NCBI GenBank assembly: GCA_001800245.1
Contig: MGVA01000027.1
Coordinates: 1 to 34,013, forward strand
DNA length: 34,013 nucleotides
DNA from: Elusimicrobia bacterium RIFOXYA12_FULL_51_18
GTDB lineage: Bacteria; Elusimicrobiota; Elusimicrobia; Elusimicrobiales; UBA9959
Direction of reading: 5' to 3'
Shown here: positions 16,104 to 25,229 of the stretch, in pieces
Numbering within the stretch: the stretch's first letter is position 1
How the letters are laid out: each line of letters starts with the position of its first letter
Position numbers and translations under genes: made by a program
Notes under the pieces: model-generated
What the model was told of the DNA's origin: nothing
The model's database searches: none
Seen by the model: only the letters and a program-made list of their open reading frames with translations

Positions 16104-17195
16104 CTATCTGCAAGAGCGTATCTTCCTTATGATCTCATTGACCCATTCTTTTTCTTTTATTACTTTGATCTGCTTGCCACGCTCTATCCAGATACCCTGG
16201 CCTTTGCCGCCGGCGATGCCGAAATCGGCTTCGCGGGCCTCGCCGGGGCCGTTAACCACGCAGCCCATAACGGCGATCTTTTTCCCGGTGGAGCGCTTCA
16301 AAAGAGTTTTATCCGAATAAACGCGGTCTTCTATCTCTTTCAGCACTTTTTCCACATTAACCCGGCAGCGTCCGCAGGTCGGGCAGGCGATAAGATTCGG
16401 ACCGTACTGCCTCATGCCCATGGCTTTGAGTATTTCATAAGCCGCGCGGACCTGCATGACCGGATCCTCGGTGAGCGAGACCCGGATGGTATCGCCGACG
16501 CCCTGCGTCAGAAGCAGGCCTATCCCCAGGGAAGACTTTACCGTGCCGGAAAGGAAGCTGCCCGCTTCCGTGACTCCGACATGGAGGGGAATATCGGATT
16601 TTTCCGAAAACAGAATATTGGCCATAACCGTGCGCTCGATATCATCCGCCTTCAGGGAGACCACGATATCCATGAACCCTTCTCTCTCAAGGATCCTGAC
16701 TTCCTCCAGCGCTTCTTTCACCATTATCCTGGCCCATTCAAGGGGCTTCCATTGCGGATTAGGGATCTTTTTTAAAATCTTCAGCGAACCGCAGTTGACG
16801 CCTATCCGTATGGGAATGCCGGCCGATTTGCAGGCCTTTACCACTTCCCTGACCTTATCCTTCCCGCCTATATTGCCCGGATTGATACGGATCTTGTCCA
16901 CGCCCTGTGCCGCGGCTTCCAAGGCCAGACGCCAGTCGAAATGGATATCGGCCACAAGCGGAATGTCTATGGCTTTCCTGATGCGGCCGAGATTCCTGGC
17001 GGCAGCCATATCCGGCACGGCCACGCGTATGATCTCACAACCCGCGTCTTCCAGGCGCCGGATCTGGTCAATTGTGGCTTTAAGGTCGCCGGTGTCGGTA
17101 TTGCACATTGACTGCACCGAGACGGGATTATCTCCGCCTATGGCGAATTTCCCTACTTTCACCACGCGCGTCTTTCTGACTTTATGGTTTTCCAT
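16104..17195 (-). CDS. ispG: 4-hydroxy-3-methylbut-2-enyl diphosphate synthase
   Basis: IspG (GcpE) is the 4Fe-4S enzyme that turns methylerythritol cyclodiphosphate into HMBPP in the MEP pathway. The 363-residue protein has the N-terminal TIM-barrel (PVSVQSMCNTDT, RVAVPD, DIHFDWRLAL, KIRINPGNIG) and the C-terminal cluster-binding part with CPTCGRC and GCVVNGPGEA. The length fits the short bacterial form. I use the ATG at 17195, one base after the rseP stop (TGA-G-ATG), rather than the in-frame TTG at 17225. Tight spacing points to translational coupling with rseP. Together with dxr in the same cluster it shows isoprenoids are made by the MEP route. Confidence 0.96.
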   Translation of the reverse strand: MENHKVRKTRVVKVGKFAIGGDNPVSVQSMCNTDTGDLKATIDQIRRLEDAGCEIIRVAVPDMAAARNLGRIRKAIDIPLVADIHFDWRLALEAAAQGVDKIRINPGNIGGKDKVREVVKACKSAGIPIRIGVNCGSLKILKKIPNPQWKPLEWARIMVKEALEEVRILEREGFMDIVVSLKADDIERTVMANILFSEKSDIPLHVGVTEAGSFLSGTVKSSLGIGLLLTQGVGDTIRVSLTEDPVMQVRAAYEILKAMGMRQYGPNLIACPTCGRCRVNVEKVLKEIEDRVYSDKTLLKRSTGKKIAVMGCVVNGPGEAREADFGIAGGKGQGIWIERGKQIKVIKEKEWVNEIIRKIRSCR

Positions 17196-17196
17196 C

Positions 17197-18273
17197 TCAC
17201 TTCTTCCCCTGCGCGGGAGTCTCAACCTGTACCGGCGCGGCCTTGGGCGCCATTAGTCTCTTTATATCGCTATAAGTGGCGAAGATAAGAATGCCCACCA
17301 GGAAAGCGATGCCGGTAGAATTTAGCCAGCCCATGACCCTGGGGGTAACCTTTCGGCGGAAAACCCCTTCCATTATAAAAAGGACCGCATGCCCGCCGTC
17401 GAGAAGCGGGATCGGCAGGAGGTTAAAGAAGCCGATGGCAACGGAGATAAGCGCGATCAGGAAGAACAAATCAGGCATGCCGGTATGGGCGGCCTTGCTG
17501 ACGATATTGACTATGCCGATAGGGCCGGAAAGATCCGGTTTTTCCCGATGCCGGATATTGGACGCCAGGGTAGTCACGGTGTATTTAGTCCAGTAGTAGC
17601 ACTGGCCGACGCCCATTCTGGCGGCTTTCAGCGCACCGACATATTTGTAACTTATCCCCGGCGCGATTCCGATAAGGCCCTGCCCTTCAGGTCCTTTTTT
17701 AGCGACAACCTTCACTTTTAATTTTTCAGCCCCCCGGTTGTATTCAATAAGCAGCGAAGCGCCCGGTTTTTTATGTATGAGATCCGCCATCTGGCTCCAA
17801 TCTTTCACCTGGACGCCGTCCACGCTCAGCACCCGGTCGCCGGCCTTAATCCCCGCCTCGTAGGCCGGATAGCCCTGCGAAAGTTCTCCGACAACAGGGT
17901 CCGCGGATGGAACCGGCTCTCCCATTATGAGTATCACGCCGGTAAAAATAACGAAAGCAAGCAAGTAATTCATGAACGGACCGGCAAGCACAACTCCCAA
18001 CCGCGTGTACCAGGGCTTGGAGAAATATTCGTCGGGATGTCCGGTAACTTCCTCTATGTTCTCTCCGGCTGGCTTCACATAGCCGCCCAGCGGAATGGCC
18101 CGGATAGAGTAACGGGTACCGCCCTTTGTGCGCCCGAAAAGCTCGGGCCCGAAACCGAATGAGAAGGCCTCTACTTTTATTTCAGTCAGCTTGCAGACCA
18201 GGAAATGTCCCAGCTCGTGCAGAAAAATAACCAGTCCGAAAGTGAACAACACCGCGGCGATCGATAGTATCAT
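17197..18273 (-). CDS. rseP: Site-2 intramembrane zinc metalloprotease RseP
   Basis: This 358-residue inner-membrane protease cuts transmembrane segments such as those of anti-sigma factors. The zinc site HELGH is at residues 19-23 in the first membrane helix and the third ligand region LDGGH at 291-295. A single PDZ domain lies at about 125-195, where E. coli RseP has two, and further helices are at about 95-120 and 268-300. The ATG at 18273 overlaps the dxr stop by one base (TAATG) behind AGAGGAAAT; the longer open frame to 18330 is inside dxr. RseP is of interest here because the window also encodes an ECF sigma factor with a single-helix membrane partner (28895-29323) that could be a substrate. 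Confidence 0.95.
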   Translation of the reverse strand: MILSIAAVLFTFGLVIFLHELGHFLVCKLTEIKVEAFSFGFGPELFGRTKGGTRYSIRAIPLGGYVKPAGENIEEVTGHPDEYFSKPWYTRLGVVLAGPFMNYLLAFVIFTGVILIMGEPVPSADPVVGELSQGYPAYEAGIKAGDRVLSVDGVQVKDWSQMADLIHKKPGASLLIEYNRGAEKLKVKVVAKKGPEGQGLIGIAPGISYKYVGALKAARMGVGQCYYWTKYTVTTLASNIRHREKPDLSGPIGIVNIVSKAAHTGMPDLFFLIALISVAIGFFNLLPIPLLDGGHAVLFIMEGVFRRKVTPRVMGWLNSTGIAFLVGILIFATYSDIKRLMAPKAAPVQVETPAQGKK

Positions 18274-19448
18274 TATTTCCTCTTCTTTCTTAGTTGAACC
18301 GCGATTTCCGCGGCTTTTATCCTTGCCCACTGGTCCACTTCCACAGCCTCGGCCAGGGTGGGGGGCCGGCGGTCGGAATGATGAAGGACCAGCGTCTTCT
18401 CCGTTATCACGGAGATATCGGTAAACAGCGCCGCGCCTTTCAGGAACCTGTCCACCGCCACTTCGTTGGCGGCGTTCAGAACGGCGGGATAACTCCCGCC
18501 CAGCCGCCCGGCTTCATAAGCCAGCTTAAGACAGGGGAAACGCCTGAAATCAGGCTCCAGGAAATCCAGGGACTTAAGCTTGAAAAAATTCATGGGCGCG
18601 ACCAGGGATTTAACCCGTTCCGGGTAGGTAAGCGCGTACTGGATAGGCAGCTTCATGTCCGGCCAGGAAAGCTGGGCCAGGACCGAACCGTCCTTAAACT
18701 CCACACCGGAATGCATCACCGACTGAGGGTGTATCAGGACCTGGATCCTGGAGACCGGCAGCGAGAAAAAATTCTTTATCTCTATAGTCTCCAGCCCCTT
18801 GTTCATAAGCGTGGCGCAGTCCACCGTGATCTTGGGCCCCATCTTCCAGGTGGGGTGTTTGAGTGCGCGCGCGGGGGTGACTTTTGAGAGATCTCCTTTG
18901 TAACGGTAGAACGCTCCGCCGGATGCCGTCAGGAAGATCCTTGAAACTGACGCGCCGTAATCTTTATCATTCAGCCCCTGAAGGCACTGAAAGATGGCCG
19001 AGGGCTCGGAATCCACCGGGATAATTTTAGCCTGCCAGCGTGCGGCTTCCAGCATCAGGGCTTCGCCGGCCATGACCATGGGCTCCTTATTGGCGAGGGC
19101 GATATGCTTGGAAGCGCGGATAGAGGCGACCAGCGGGGCGAAACCCACCGAACCGGAAATGGAATTCAGAACGACGTCGGCTTCCGCAAGCGAAGCCATT
19201 TCCGTCAGGCCCTCCACCCCGGGGGCAAGCAGCCTGGTGCCGCGCGGCAGTACTCCCTTAAGTTCGGCGTGGGCGTCATGATCGAATACCGCCGCGTATT
19301 TGGGCCTGTGCGAGCGCACCTGTCCGATAAAACCGGCGTCATTGTTCTTGGCGGCAAGGGCCAGAACGTTCCAGCCAAGGTTTCCCACGGTTTTCAGCGC
19401 GTTCCGGCCTATAGAGCCTGTGGAACCCAGGATCACTATTTTTTTCAT
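18273..19448 (-). CDS. dxr: 1-deoxy-D-xylulose 5-phosphate reductoisomerase
   Basis: Dxr makes methylerythritol 4-phosphate from DXP with NADPH. The NADPH-binding GSTGSIG is at residues 8-14, followed by ANKEP (119-123), the metal ligands D146 and E148 in PVDSEPS, the flexible-loop side in ASGG, H198, and N216/K217/E220 in MNKGLE. At 391 residues it is full length. Two positions are unusual: the residue after the DSE motif, usually histidine, is P149, and the phosphate-binding serine before ATxMNKG is C211. The upstream ribosome site is weak. The gene lies 38 bp after cdsA and overlaps rseP by one base, so the three are co-expressed. Confidence 0.95.
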   Translation of the reverse strand: MKKIVILGSTGSIGRNALKTVGNLGWNVLALAAKNNDAGFIGQVRSHRPKYAAVFDHDAHAELKGVLPRGTRLLAPGVEGLTEMASLAEADVVLNSISGSVGFAPLVASIRASKHIALANKEPMVMAGEALMLEAARWQAKIIPVDSEPSAIFQCLQGLNDKDYGASVSRIFLTASGGAFYRYKGDLSKVTPARALKHPTWKMGPKITVDCATLMNKGLETIEIKNFFSLPVSRIQVLIHPQSVMHSGVEFKDGSVLAQLSWPDMKLPIQYALTYPERVKSLVAPMNFFKLKSLDFLEPDFRRFPCLKLAYEAGRLGGSYPAVLNAANEVAVDRFLKGAALFTDISVITEKTLVLHHSDRRPPTLAEAVEVDQWARIKAAEIAVQLRKKRK

Positions 19449-19486
19449 AAAGACGGTTGCTTAGTTTATCGTCATACCGGCTGACT

Positions 19487-20296
19487 TCATCTGGCGTACA
19501 CCGTTAAATAATAAACTATCGGCGCAAGGAAGATGTAAGAGTCGAAGCGGTCCAGTATTCCACCGTGTCCCGGCAGGAGGTTTGAGGAGTCCTTGGCGCC
19601 GGCGGCGCGTTTTATCATGGACTCGGCTATATCCGAGAGCTGGCCGAAAATACCGATAAGAACTCCGGCGGTTACGGCAAAAGCCACGCTTACGGTATCG
19701 TTCATGAAAGCACGAAAAAGAAGCGTCATGAGGATGGCGCCGGCAAAGCCGGCGAGGGCGCCCTCCCAGGTTTTTTTGGGACTGATAGTGGAAAGCTGTC
19801 TTTTACCGAAGAAACGGCCGATAGCGTAAGCGGCGGTATCCATAACCCATACGGTCACGATAAGCATGAAAGTCAAAGCCTCCCCGTCCGGCCGGATATT
19901 GCGCAGGGGGATGAGGTGGCACATGCACCAGGAAATCATAAACAGGCCCAGCAGAGTGAAGCCGATGCGTTCCAGATACTTTTTTCTAGAAAAGATCTCG
20001 TAGACCAGCGTCGCAATAACGGTCAAAGTTACGGCTGAGCCGGCGAAATTATCTCCGCCGGCCTGTGCGACGGAATAATTATCAAAAAAAAGCGCCGCCG
20101 GCAGCAAGAGACCCGCGACAAAAAGCACGGGCCCCTGCACAGGCTTCCCGCCCATCTTCATCAGGAGGTAATACTCGTAAAGCGACAGGGCGATGATCGT
20201 GAACACGAAGACGGCATAAGGCAGGCCGCCAAGGTGGATGAGAAGCGCCACAACAGGGATGCCTATGACGGCTGTAAGAACTCTTGGTAGAAGCAT
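19487..20296 (-). CDS. cdsA: Phosphatidate cytidylyltransferase (CDP-diacylglycerol synthase)
   Basis: CdsA forms CDP-diacylglycerol from phosphatidic acid and CTP at the inner membrane, the branch point of phospholipid synthesis. The 269-residue protein has about eight predicted membrane helices and the full C-terminal signature, SMIKRAAGAKDSS followed by LLPGHGGILDRFDS. There is no obvious ribosome site before the ATG, which lies in an AT-rich, palindromic GGTTATAACC context 33 bp after uppS; coupled translation is likely. Its position between uppS and dxr is the standard one. Confidence 0.96.
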   Translation of the reverse strand: MLLPRVLTAVIGIPVVALLIHLGGLPYAVFVFTIIALSLYEYYLLMKMGGKPVQGPVLFVAGLLLPAALFFDNYSVAQAGGDNFAGSAVTLTVIATLVYEIFSRKKYLERIGFTLLGLFMISWCMCHLIPLRNIRPDGEALTFMLIVTVWVMDTAAYAIGRFFGKRQLSTISPKKTWEGALAGFAGAILMTLLFRAFMNDTVSVAFAVTAGVLIGIFGQLSDIAESMIKRAAGAKDSSNLLPGHGGILDRFDSYIFLAPIVYYLTVYAR

Positions 20297-20329
20297 AATA
20301 TACGGTTATAACCGCCGCTTTCGGGCAGG

Positions 20330-21037
20330 TTAAGTTCCTTTTCTTCTTTCCCTGGCCTGATAGTCCAGGAGGGCTTCGACAAATTGTCTCTCCCGGAAGT
20401 CGGGCCAGAGTGCGTCGGTTATATAAAATTCGGAATAGGCCGTCTGCCAAAGCAGAAAATTGGAAAGCCGGGCCTCACCGGAGGTCCGGATCAGCAGGTC
20501 CGGGTCGGGCAGCGGCCAGGTGTATAGAGCCTTGGAAAAAGAGGCTTCGTCCGTTTTTTTCACTCCACGCTCAAGCAGAGAGTTGACCGCGTCTATAATC
20601 TCCATGCGTCCGCCGTAATTGAGCGCGATGTTCAGAACCATTCCAGTATTACTTTTAAGCCGCTCAACTGCTTCCATGACCGCTTTTCTGGCGGAAGCGG
20701 GTATTTCGTTCAGGCGGCCGCTGATCATAAGACGCACATTGTTATCACCCAGCTCCTTCGTATATTCGGTTATGGCTTTTTTCAGAAGGAGCATGAGCGC
20801 GTTGACTTCTAACTTGCCGCGGTTCCAATTCTCTGTGGAGAAAGCGTAAATGGTCAGGGCTTTGACCCCTAAGTCGCTGGCCGCCTTAACCACGGCGCGC
20901 ACAGATTCCACTCCCTTGGCGTGCCCGACCGCGACCGGCAGGCCTTTCGCCTTAGCCCAGCGCCTGTTTCCGTCCATGATCACGGCCACATGGGCGGGAA
21001 TACCGGAAAGATCAAGTTTTTTAAGGAGTTGATCCAT
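20330..21037 (-). CDS. uppS: Undecaprenyl diphosphate synthase
   Basis: UppS elongates farnesyl diphosphate with isopentenyl units to make the C55 carrier for cell-wall and LPS synthesis. The 235-residue cis-prenyltransferase shows the diphosphate-binding MDGNRRWA (21-28), YAFSTENW, and RTSGEARLSNFLLWQ plus SEFYIT near the C-terminus. All conserved regions are present. The start codon lacks a clear Shine-Dalgarno sequence. Gaps are 84 bp from frr and 33 bp to cdsA on the same strand. Confidence 0.96.
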   Translation of the reverse strand: MDQLLKKLDLSGIPAHVAVIMDGNRRWAKAKGLPVAVGHAKGVESVRAVVKAASDLGVKALTIYAFSTENWNRGKLEVNALMLLLKKAITEYTKELGDNNVRLMISGRLNEIPASARKAVMEAVERLKSNTGMVLNIALNYGGRMEIIDAVNSLLERGVKKTDEASFSKALYTWPLPDPDLLIRTSGEARLSNFLLWQTAYSEFYITDALWPDFRERQFVEALLDYQARERRKGT

Positions 21038-21121
21038 AAAAAGACGGGAACATAATATAGCTGGAGGATGGCGCCTCTTTAATTTTCGCCCGCCATCCCC
21101 TTATATCCGGATATCCGGAAA

Positions 21122-21688
21122 TCACACTGTAAGAAGGTCTTTTTCTTTTGAGACGCCGGCATCATCTATGTTCTTGATGTAGGCATCCGTCATCTTCTGG
21201 ATGGTCGCTTCGTGGCGTTCGGTATCGTCCTCGGTTATTTCTTTTGCCTTTTCCGCTTTCTTTACTTTTTCAATAGCCTCGCGGCGCACGTTCCGCACAG
21301 AAACACGGGCGTCCTCGCACATGCTGTGTACGACTTTCACCATCTTTCTGCGCTGTTCCTCCGTCATAGTCGGGAGATTTATCCGTATAACGTCTCCATT
21401 CTTTACGGGGGCCGCGCCCAGATCCAGTTTTCGTAACTCGGCTTCTATCGCGTCAACAGCCAGCTTATCCCACGGCCTTATTTCCAGCGTCCGGCCTTCG
21501 GGAATGGAGATGGCAGCCACCTGTTTAAGGGGGACACGGGCGCCATAATACTCCACGAACACGTTATCCAGCAACTGCGGATTGGCCCGCCCGGTACGAA
21601 GGGTTGAGAGCTCCCTTTTAAACTTCTCAAGTTTCTCCATCATAGTCAACTCGATCTGTTCAAGCATTGAATTCACGTCTTCGGCCAT
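21122..21688 (-). CDS. frr: Ribosome recycling factor
   Basis: The 188-residue factor, with EF-G, splits the post-termination ribosome. It shows the usual two-domain pattern: the helical N-terminus with LSTLRTGRANP, the domain II segment YYGARVPLKQVAAISIPEGRTLEIRPWD, and the C-terminal helix RRKMVKVVHSMCEDARVSVRNVRREA. Length is normal. The ATG follows GAGGAG at about ten bases. Unlike most genomes, gmhA rather than pyrH is its upstream neighbour, and a terminator hairpin plus a TATAAT sequence lie in the 163-bp gap, so frr probably starts its own transcript. Confidence 0.96.
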   Translation of the reverse strand: MAEDVNSMLEQIELTMMEKLEKFKRELSTLRTGRANPQLLDNVFVEYYGARVPLKQVAAISIPEGRTLEIRPWDKLAVDAIEAELRKLDLGAAPVKNGDVIRINLPTMTEEQRRKMVKVVHSMCEDARVSVRNVRREAIEKVKKAEKAKEITEDDTERHEATIQKMTDAYIKNIDDAGVSKEKDLLTV

Positions 21689-21751
21689 ATATAAGGGCTC
21701 CTCGTCTTTCTATTTAACAAACGGACCTCATCAAAAAGAAGCGACATCGTA

Positions 21752-21757
21752 ATTATA
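21752..21757 (-). promoter_or_regulatory. Possible -10 box for the frr-uppS-cdsA transcript
   Basis: On the minus strand TATAAT lies about 63 bp before the frr ATG, just after the gmhA terminator. A convincing -35 box was not found at 16-18 bp, so the call rests on the perfect -10 hexamer and on the terminator upstream. Confidence 0.3.
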
Positions 21758-21819
21758 TTAAATTTGGGGGGAAGTGTGGCGGGGGAACTACACCCTTGAC
21801 TTATAGCTTATCGGCCGAT

Positions 21820-21846
21820 TAAAAAATCAGTTTTACTGATAAAAAA
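21820..21846. terminator. Intrinsic terminator after gmhA
   Basis: ATCAGT (21826-21831) and ACTGAT (21835-21840) form a 6-bp stem with a three-base loop, flanked by runs of A on both sides, so it reads as stem plus U-tract in both directions. It starts 12 bp after the gmhA stop and should end the rpsB-tsf-pyrH-gmhA transcript. Confidence 0.7.
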
Positions 21847-21851
21847 GCGCA

Positions 21852-22421
21852 TCAGGGCTTTACCAGGGAGTCTTCCACCAGGCCGCAGATGATATGCGCG
21901 GCAAGAATATGCATTTCCTGGACGCAAGGCGTATCGGCATCCTCTATCACCAGAGCCAAATCGGATACGGGCTTGATAACGCCTCCATCGCGGCCGAGGA
22001 ACCCCACGGTAACAATCCCCATTTCACGGGCTTTATTAAAGGCATTCAACACATTCAGGCTTGCCCCGGAAGTGGAGAGGCCGATTAGAACATCGCCCTT
22101 GCGGCCATGGGCCTCCACCTGGCGTTCAAAGACTTTGTCAAAAGAGTAATCATTAGCCAGGCAAGTCAAAATAGAGGTGTCGGTAGTAAGAGCAAGCGCC
22201 GAAAGGGCGCGCCGCTCAAGTTTAAACCGTCCGACCAGTTCGGCGGCTATATGCTGGCTGTCGGCCGCAGAACCACCGTTGCCGCAAATGAGCACCTTGC
22301 CGCCTTTCCTTAGCGCACCGGCCACCACGGAGGCTATCTGCCCGATAAGCGGCCACTGAGCGGGCAACGCCTGGGCCGCTGAAATATGACGTTCAATGGC
22401 TGAATGGATCTTTTCTTCCAT
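21852..22421 (-). CDS. gmhA: D-sedoheptulose 7-phosphate isomerase
   Basis: GmhA makes heptose 7-phosphate, the first step toward the ADP-heptose of the LPS inner core. The 189-residue SIS-domain protein has [21 protein letters not shown] (46-66), [16 protein letters not shown], and [13 protein letters not shown], which are the GmhA-specific signatures, and C-terminal [18 protein letters not shown]. It shows the cell has, or had, a Gram-negative heptose pathway. The start is 10 bp after the pyrH stop without a clear ribosome site, so coupling to pyrH is likely. Finding gmhA between pyrH and frr is unusual; an intrinsic terminator follows it. Confidence 0.93.
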   Translation of the reverse strand: MEEKIHSAIERHISAAQALPAQWPLIGQIASVVAGALRKGGKVLICGNGGSAADSQHIAAELVGRFKLERRALSALALTTDTSILTCLANDYSFDKVFERQVEAHGRKGDVLIGLSTSGASLNVLNAFNKAREMGIVTVGFLGRDGGVIKPVSDLALVIEDADTPCVQEMHILAAHIICGLVEDSLVKP

Positions 22422-22431
22422 AATCGCGGCC

Positions 22432-23136
22432 TTATTCTATTAGGGTGCCGACGGTTTCACCGCCGACCGCTTTTTTTATATTGTTCTGCGTGTGAAGGTT
22501 AAAAACAAGTATGGGGAGATGGTTCTCCATACAAAGGGTCAGAGCGCTGGTGTCCATAAACTTAAGGCCTTTACGGATAGCGTCCATATAGGTGATATTT
22601 TTTATCATTCTGGCTTTTTTATCCAGTTTCGGATCACCGGTATAGACGCCATCCACCTGCGTAGCTTTAAAGATTATTTCCGCCCCTACTTCCGCGGCGC
22701 GCAAAGCCGCCGCGGAATCGGTGGTAAAATACGGGTTGCCGGTGCCGCCGGCGAAAATGACCACGCGGCCTTTTTCAAGGTGCCGGATGGCGCGGCGCCG
22801 TATGAAAGGTTCGGCCAGGCGCGAAATTTCTATCGCCGTCTGGACTCGGGTGGGGACGCCTTTGTGCTCCAAGGCCGACTGCAAAGCCATTGCGTTGATT
22901 ATAGTGGCCAGCATCCCCATATTGTCGGAGGATACACGATCTATCATGCCGTGCCCATCCTTGGCGCCCCGCCAGATATTTCCGCCTCCCACAACAATGG
23001 CCAACTGCACCTCCGGCCGCCACGCTTTTCTTATTTCTTCCGAGATAAAAGTAAGAGCGGTCGGGCTGATCGAACGCCCGTCGCCGGCTTTGGAAAGCGC
23101 CTCTCCGGATAATTTAAGCAGGACCCGTTTGTACAT
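22432..23136 (-). CDS. pyrH: UMP kinase
   Basis: PyrH phosphorylates UMP to UDP. The 234-residue amino-acid-kinase-fold protein has KLSGEAL near the start, [10 protein letters not shown], the [17 protein letters not shown] loop and [12 protein letters not shown]. The open frame extends to 23280, but that part lies inside tsf and is not PyrH-like; ATG 23136 gives the normal length. The ribosome site is weak; the 19-bp gap from the tsf stop suggests re-initiation. Standard tsf-pyrH order. Confidence 0.96.
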   Translation of the reverse strand: MYKRVLLKLSGEALSKAGDGRSISPTALTFISEEIRKAWRPEVQLAIVVGGGNIWRGAKDGHGMIDRVSSDNMGMLATIINAMALQSALEHKGVPTRVQTAIEISRLAEPFIRRRAIRHLEKGRVVIFAGGTGNPYFTTDSAAALRAAEVGAEIIFKATQVDGVYTGDPKLDKKARMIKNITYMDAIRKGLKFMDTSALTLCMENHLPILVFNLHTQNNIKKAVGGETVGTLIE

Positions 23137-23155
23137 GATAGAAAGCTTGTAAACT

Positions 23156-24016
23156 TTATTCCATGCCGATAATGTAGCAGTCGAACTTCTTAACCTGAAT
23201 ATTTCCTTTAAGTTTGTCGGAGTGGTTCTTGACCACCTGCGCCACGGACAGCTTGGGCTCGCGGATGGACATCTGTTCAAGGAGACAAGATTCCTGATAG
23301 AATTTTTTTACCCGGCCCTCAAGCATCTTCTCAAGGGCTATCCCGGTCTTGCCCGCGGCGGCGGGGCCCGCCTTGTAAATTTCTTTTTCCTTTTCAACAA
23401 GCTCGGCCGGCACATCTTCCTTGCGCAGCCACTTAGGGCTCATTGCCACGCTCTGCATGGCAAGTTCCTTGGCCAGGGCCATAAGATCGTCCTTGGCGGA
23501 ATTAACATCGCCATCAAAAGAGAGCTCTACGATCGCGGCTTTCTTAGAATCGGAATGGACATAAAAATTAGCCATCGTACCAGCTGCGGCGCGATAGACC
23601 AGCCCGCGGCGTATAGCCATGTTTTCGCCGCACTTGATAGCAAGCGCCTGGAGCTTTTCCCGGGCTTTTTCATTCTCGGCGGGATTCGCCATCGCAACGT
23701 CGGAGAGCATCAGCCCGGAGAGTTCTTCGGCCAAGGCCCGGACTTCCGGGTTCTTGGCGACAAAATCGGTTTCGCAATTTATTTCCACCATAGCCAGGGT
23801 TTTGAAGTCGGGAGAAACCTTAACGGTAACCACGCCCTCTTTCATAAGGCGGCCGGCGCGCTTTGCCAGGCCTGCGAGCCCCTTTTTCCTGAGAAACTCC
23901 ACGGCTTTGCCCAGATCTCCGGCGGATTCCTTGAGGGCGTTCTTGCAATCCATTACGCCCGCTCCGGTCTGGTTCCGCAACGACATCACCTGTTCGCTGG
24001 TTATAGTAACTGTCAT
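23156..24016 (-). CDS. tsf: Translation elongation factor Ts
   Basis: EF-Ts recycles EF-Tu-GDP. The 286-residue protein has the N-terminal UBA-like domain with LRNQTGAGVMDCKNAL (residues 13-28), the signature around MVEINCETDFVAKN, and the repeated core domains. A strong TAAGGAG ribosome site precedes the ATG. It follows rpsB after 115 bp, and an AATC/GATT stem with a T7 run in that gap may act as a weak attenuator between the two, though this is marginal. Confidence 0.97.
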   Translation of the reverse strand: MTVTITSEQVMSLRNQTGAGVMDCKNALKESAGDLGKAVEFLRKKGLAGLAKRAGRLMKEGVVTVKVSPDFKTLAMVEINCETDFVAKNPEVRALAEELSGLMLSDVAMANPAENEKAREKLQALAIKCGENMAIRRGLVYRAAAGTMANFYVHSDSKKAAIVELSFDGDVNSAKDDLMALAKELAMQSVAMSPKWLRKEDVPAELVEKEKEIYKAGPAAAGKTGIALEKMLEGRVKKFYQESCLLEQMSIREPKLSVAQVVKNHSDKLKGNIQVKKFDCYIIGME

Positions 24017-24131
24017 ATTAAAAGCTCCTTAGAATCAAAAAAATAATCGTGATTGTTTGCCCACTGCATCATCGGCTCATGCACAGGATTTCCTTTACAA
24101 TGAGCGATCGGTAATCCGGGAAATTTGCCCG

Positions 24132-24944
24132 TTATTCTTCGGTCTTGACGGGTTCGGCAGATGATTCCGGCGCCCGCTCTTCCACGGGAGCGTCCATCAT
24201 GGACTGCTGATCGTCATGCGCGGCCTCTACCGGCTGCATTGCGGCGGCCTTGGCGGCCTCGGCTTCGGCGCGCCCTTCGATTATGGCGTCGGCCATAGTC
24301 GCGCAGAAAAGCCTGATAGACCGGGCGGCGTCATCGTTGCCAGGAACGGCCCAGTCGAGCGCGTCCGGATCGCAATTGGTGTCGCAAACGGCCACCACGG
24401 GGATGTTTAGCTTCTTGGCTTCGCTCAGCGCGCCGCCCTCTTCAATGGGATCGACGATAAACATGATCTGCGGAAGAGTTTTCATTGAGCGTATGCCTGA
24501 CAGGAGCTTAACAAGCCGGTTCTTTTCCTTGGTAAGGCGGGAAACTTCTTTTTTGGACATGACGCGGAAAAGTCCGTCCGCCTCAAGCTTTTCAAGTTCA
24601 TCGAACCGCTTAAGAGATTTTTTCAGGGTTTCGAAATTTGTAAGAGTGCCGCCCAGCCATTTTTCGTACACGCAGGGGACGTTGGCCCTCTGAGCTTCTT
24701 CCCTTATGATATCTTTGGCCTGTTTCTTGGTTCCGACAAAAAGGAACCGTTTACCCTCTTTGGCCGAATCTTTCATGAAAGCGTAAGTTTTTTTGAGTTC
24801 CTTGACGGTTTTCTGCAGATCGAGGATATGAATGCCATTCCTCTCCCCGAATATAAACCGCGCCATTTTGGGGTTCCACCTGTAGGTCTGATGACCGAAA
24901 TGCACTCCGGCTTCCAACATCGTCTTCATTGATATATTTAACAT
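24132..24944 (-). CDS. rpsB: Small ribosomal subunit protein uS2
   Basis: Ribosomal protein S2, 270 residues. It opens with [18 protein letters not shown], lines up with the E. coli S2 start, and contains [15 protein letters not shown] and [18 protein letters not shown]. The tail from about 225 is an acidic, Ala/Glu/Pro-rich extension not needed for the fold. The ribosome site GGAGG is somewhat far (about 11 bases) from the ATG. It is the first gene of the minus-strand cluster and diverges from nadE. Confidence 0.97.
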   Translation of the reverse strand: MLNISMKTMLEAGVHFGHQTYRWNPKMARFIFGERNGIHILDLQKTVKELKKTYAFMKDSAKEGKRFLFVGTKKQAKDIIREEAQRANVPCVYEKWLGGTLTNFETLKKSLKRFDELEKLEADGLFRVMSKKEVSRLTKEKNRLVKLLSGIRSMKTLPQIMFIVDPIEEGGALSEAKKLNIPVVAVCDTNCDPDALDWAVPGNDDAARSIRLFCATMADAIIEGRAEAEAAKAAAMQPVEAAHDDQQSMMDAPVEERAPESSAEPVKTEE

Positions 24945-25015
24945 TTAAGTTTCCATCCTCCACTGCGTTCGCGTTTCTTTTCCCGCCCTCCAGGAGCAGG
25001 ATTTCACCGCTGTTA

Positions 25016-25045
25016 ATTTTATCATAGTCGGCGGGGTCATTGCAA
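25016..25045 (-). promoter_or_regulatory. Candidate sigma-70 promoter for rpsB
   Basis: Read on the minus strand, TTGCAA (25045-25040) and TAAAAT (25021-25016) are 18 bp apart, about 72 bp before the rpsB ATG. It lies in the 285-bp divergent region 24945-25229. Apart from this and a TATACT close to nadE, I see no gene there; two short overlapping open frames have no ribosome site or family likeness. Confidence 0.4.
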
Positions 25046-25229
25046 TGCCGACTGCGGCCCGGATCGGGACCGTATCCGCGCGCCCCGACGAAGTCTTAAC
25101 CTCGCTGGATCTGATGCCCGAGGAGTCCTCCAGGCCCATGCTCAAACCTTTTTTAAAAATGCCTTCCGACCGAAGAGTTTTTACTTACCTGCCGCATATT
25201 TTCTATACTTGTTGCCGACACCACAGATT

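Noticed and set aside
23136-23280. N-terminal extension of PyrH
   Set aside because: These codons lie within tsf in another frame; the shorter start gives the normal UMP kinase length.
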